From the IMG/VR virus record IMGVR_UViG_3300028025_002147, positions 1 through 34,917 of that record: 34,917 nucleotides of DNA, one strand, 5' to 3'. Position numbers and translations under genes: made by a program. This document shows positions 32,736 to 34,917 of this stretch, in pieces (position 1 is the stretch's first letter; each line of letters begins with the position of its first letter). Source of the DNA: a virus. Below the pieces are notes generated by a model. That model had not been told where the DNA came from, ran no database searches, and saw only the letters and a list, made by a program, of their open reading frames with translations.

Positions 32736-34586
32736 TTATTTAGCATCCGCATAATTATTTCCAATGTCTCCTTCACACGACACTGGCAAGTTGGAACACC
32801 ACTTCGGAGGCACTGACATTGTGGTTGTCATGAACTCCAACGCCCACTGCGCGGCACTGTGTGGAACTACACACACTACCTCGTCATGTACAGTCAGAGC
32901 AACCTTGTAGCGACAGTCAGCCAGTGGGTTATCGTTCTTACGCATCTCAATGTCTATCTTCGCCATTTGGTCAAACACAACAATCCTGGCAAGTGCTTGG
33001 ACTACGTTCTCAACTACCTTACCACCGTATATCTTGACTGGACCATAGCGACCTTTGTACTCGTAGCCATCACCGTTCTTACATAGTTCAGGGTAACGAA
33101 TCATTGTGCCGTTAGGTAAGTGAATGCCATCAGGTGTACAGCGTAGTTCGATGCCAATACCGAACGTGGTCTCATAGCCCTGTGCCATTTTGTCCAATGC
33201 TTTCTGAGCGCCTTTCCATAACTCGGCAATCATGGCGTACTTAGTGCGGTACGTGGTTACTGTCTGCTTGGCTTCACCCGCATCCATCTCAACAGAGATG
33301 CCACCTTGACCAATCTTCAAAGTACCTTGGAACTTATCAGGTCCCATGCCGTAGCCTAGGCCCAAGATGCAAGTCTTGCCAACAAACCGTTCAACCTTGT
33401 CTGCTTTAGTAACAGGCTTGCCGTACACGATGGATGCAAACTTAGAATAGATATCTACGCTATTGCGAAAGTCAACAAGCAAGTCTTCTTGCCCAGCCAG
33501 CCAAGCAACAACTCGAGCTTCAATCTGTGCAGAGTCAACTGCGACAAGTACATGGTTGTCAGGTACTTTGATTGACCTACGTAATGCCCCGCCCCTTGGT
33601 AAGTTTTGCAAGTTCATCTTGTCACCACCACTGGCACGACCAGTATGTGCGCCCCAGTAATTTAAAAGGATTGGTAACGCACCACGCTCAGAGATACCCA
33701 AGAACGATTCGGTTCTCGTTTCTTCCAGTGTGGATTTGATACCAAGCCTTGCCGCAACTACAGCTTGTACTGCAACGTTGGGGTGCTCAAGTAACGCTTT
33801 GAACTCGTAGTCCGTTTTGCTAAACGCATACGCTTCTTTATTAGTGCGTAGACTAATCTTCACAGGGGGCTCAACGCCTAGCTTCTTCAGCACCTCAGCA
33901 AACTGTGGGTTAGACATGAGTGCGTCTCTACCAATGGACAAGTCAATACGTTCCATCAGCTTGGCTTTCTTGTCTTGCACAGTGTTCAGGTGAGCAATTA
34001 AGACATCTCTGTCTAGCTTAAGTACTGGGTCAGTGAACATGCGGATCATCAAATCCTGAATGTAAAGTTCCTTGGGAGGGTTGTCTTTCTTCAGAATATG
34101 GAACAGAGTCCAAGTAAGTTCTACGTCGTTGTTGCAGTAGTCACCGTACTTGTCAAGGTCCCCAGGGGTAAAATCACTTCGCTTTTTACCAAGCGCATTC
34201 ACTACCTCAGTACCTTTGTGCCCATCGGTAAACTTCTCAGCCAGTGCTTTGAGTGAACCACCGACAGTCAAGCCCGTGATAGGTCTAGACATTGACAGCG
34301 TATCTAGATAGTACTTGGGTATGATGCCAAACCGCCAAGCAAGGATGGCTCCGTCAAATGCCATGTTATGACAGATCAAGTAGTGGTTAGGGATATCCAG
34401 TTCTTCCAGTGCCATTGCTATTTCACCATTGGAACCAGTTACCCATTGTGCAGGCGCATCGTCAACCTTGTATGAGAAGCCAATGACTTCAAACTGCGGG
34501 TCTCGGATGTACGCCTCAGTTGTCATCTTGGACAGACTAAACTCTTTTGAGTAATAAGTCTCAAAGTCCAGAGTGATGTATTTCAT
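32736..34586 (-). CDS. DNA polymerase, family A, with 3'-5' exonuclease
   Basis: The 616-residue enzyme starts with the exonuclease motif LDFET (D7, E9) and exonuclease motifs such as CHNMAFDGAIL. The polymerase domain has GRASGGDKMNLQNLPRG, motif A VAVDSAQIEAR (D351), motif B KTCILGLGYGMG and motif C LTVHDEVV (H567, D568, E569). Motif A has Ala where many relatives have Ser in DxSQIE; the catalytic Asp is kept. There is no 5'-3' exonuclease domain. It would replicate the phage genome. Its ATG overlaps the preceding stop (ATGA), so it is translationally coupled to the zinc-ribbon protein. Confidence 0.95.
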   Translation of the reverse strand: MKYITLDFETYYSKEFSLSKMTTEAYIRDPQFEVIGFSYKVDDAPAQWVTGSNGEIAMALEELDIPNHYLICHNMAFDGAILAWRFGIIPKYYLDTLSMSRPITGLTVGGSLKALAEKFTDGHKGTEVVNALGKKRSDFTPGDLDKYGDYCNNDVELTWTLFHILKKDNPPKELYIQDLMIRMFTDPVLKLDRDVLIAHLNTVQDKKAKLMERIDLSIGRDALMSNPQFAEVLKKLGVEPPVKISLRTNKEAYAFSKTDYEFKALLEHPNVAVQAVVAARLGIKSTLEETRTESFLGISERGALPILLNYWGAHTGRASGGDKMNLQNLPRGGALRRSIKVPDNHVLVAVDSAQIEARVVAWLAGQEDLLVDFRNSVDIYSKFASIVYGKPVTKADKVERFVGKTCILGLGYGMGPDKFQGTLKIGQGGISVEMDAGEAKQTVTTYRTKYAMIAELWKGAQKALDKMAQGYETTFGIGIELRCTPDGIHLPNGTMIRYPELCKNGDGYEYKGRYGPVKIYGGKVVENVVQALARIVVFDQMAKIDIEMRKNDNPLADCRYKVALTVHDEVVCVVPHSAAQWALEFMTTTMSVPPKWCSNLPVSCEGDIGNNYADAK

Positions 34587-34762
34587 TTTAAGTTCCTAAC
34601 TGTTACGCGCTTTGCCCAACAATACGCGCAGTGCCATTTGGTTTGGCTCATGTGTATTCCTCCTTCAGGTGGTTTTTCTTGTTGGCATTTATCACAATGC
34701 CTTAGTTGGTGTATTGGTTGCTTGCTCCCAAGATCAATCTTCTTCAGTACGAATCCGCTCAC
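34583..34762 (-). CDS. Small zinc-ribbon protein (GTG start)
   Basis: GTG 34762 is preferred because GGGAGGAG ends 5 bases upstream. The same frame is open to an ATG at 34816, but that one has no such site and would lie deeper inside the upstream gene. The 59-residue product has two CxxC pairs (CDKCQQEK, then WHCAYCWAK) about 21 residues apart, the layout of a zinc ribbon. It could bind nucleic acid or a protein partner. It is coupled to the DNA polymerase start (ATGA) and overlaps the upstream partial gene by 29 bases. Confidence 0.65.
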   Translation of the reverse strand: MSGFVLKKIDLGSKQPIHQLRHCDKCQQEKPPEGGIHMSQTKWHCAYCWAKRVTVRNLK

Positions 34763-34917
34763 GCGATCTCCTCCCAGTGTTATTGGGCTTAGGGCAGTTC
34801 TCGGGTACGTCCACAACTACCCAAATAGCGGCCAAGTTATTCCTGTATGTTGACTTCTCCCATCTGTCGATGTAAACGCCAAACACACTCTCCAGTGATT
34901 TGTTTACCGAACGGTTA
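34734..34917 (-). CDS. Partial unknown gene at right edge (C-terminal 60 residues)
   Basis: A leftward frame enters at the edge and ends at TGA 34736-34734. The visible residues include NRSVNKSLESVFGVYIDRWE, then YRNNLAAIWVVVDVPENCPK and a basic end RRSRERIRTEED. Mixed helix and strand composition, and a stop placed just inside the next gene's strong ribosome site, favour a real gene. No family is recognised from this fragment. Confidence 0.55.
   Translation of the reverse strand, partial: NRSVNKSLESVFGVYIDRWEKSTYRNNLAAIWVVVDVPENCPKPNNTGRRSRERIRTEED

Overview
The window is a piece of a tailed double-stranded DNA bacteriophage genome, cut at both ends inside genes. The signs are two convergent blocks of tightly packed genes with many ATGA/TAATG overlaps, no ribosomal or transfer RNA genes, and recognisable phage fibre, lysis, virion and replication proteins. 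A very large internal-virion-type protein behind two Ala/Gln/Lys-rich helical proteins suggests a short-tailed (podovirus-like) virion. This is inference, because no terminase, portal, capsid or RNA polymerase gene lies in the window. A Gram-negative host is likely from the layered lysis genes and exported proteins. The host species cannot be read from the sequence.

Rightward block (1-24499). It opens with host-recognition genes: a partial fibre with five LamG-like modules, a small fibre-associated protein, a collar-type fibre rich in HxH motifs and a tail assembly chaperone-like protein. A family 2 glycosyltransferase with a TPR-like tail and a ferritin-like small protein follow. The lysis segment (6898-9117) holds an XhlA-like membrane protein, two small unrecognised proteins, a secreted thermonuclease, a two-helix membrane protein, a 3TM-type holin and a zinc D-Ala-D-Ala-peptidase-like endolysin. 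Virion genes come next: a probable beta-rich tail protein, a tail-tip protein with FN3 and J-like C-terminal features, a second tail assembly chaperone-like protein, an unknown protein, two helical internal proteins and a 2668-residue giant. The giant carries a UvrD-tail-like (DUF3553-like) domain, an L,D-transpeptidase-like domain and an HExxH zincin-like domain. It is probably the DNA-ejection or cell-wall-penetration protein. A small DUF6321-like protein ends the block.

A strong terminator at 24498-24533 sits where the blocks converge. Its T tract works only for leftward transcription.

Leftward block (24578-34917), read from right to left: a partial gene at the edge, a small zinc-ribbon protein, family A DNA polymerase with 3'-5' exonuclease, a candidate promoter with a leader hairpin, a Cas4/RecB-like PD-(D/E)XK nuclease with four cysteines, a VRR-NUC nuclease, a small HNH-like protein, an SNF2-type helicase, two proteins of unknown function, a zinc-containing candidate single-strand binding protein with an acidic tail, a small unknown protein, and a primase-polymerase fused to an AAA-type helicase. 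Together these form a nearly complete replication and recombination module.

No stretch over 300 bases lacks a gene. I saw no CRISPR array, insertion sequence, integrase, reverse transcriptase or tRNA.
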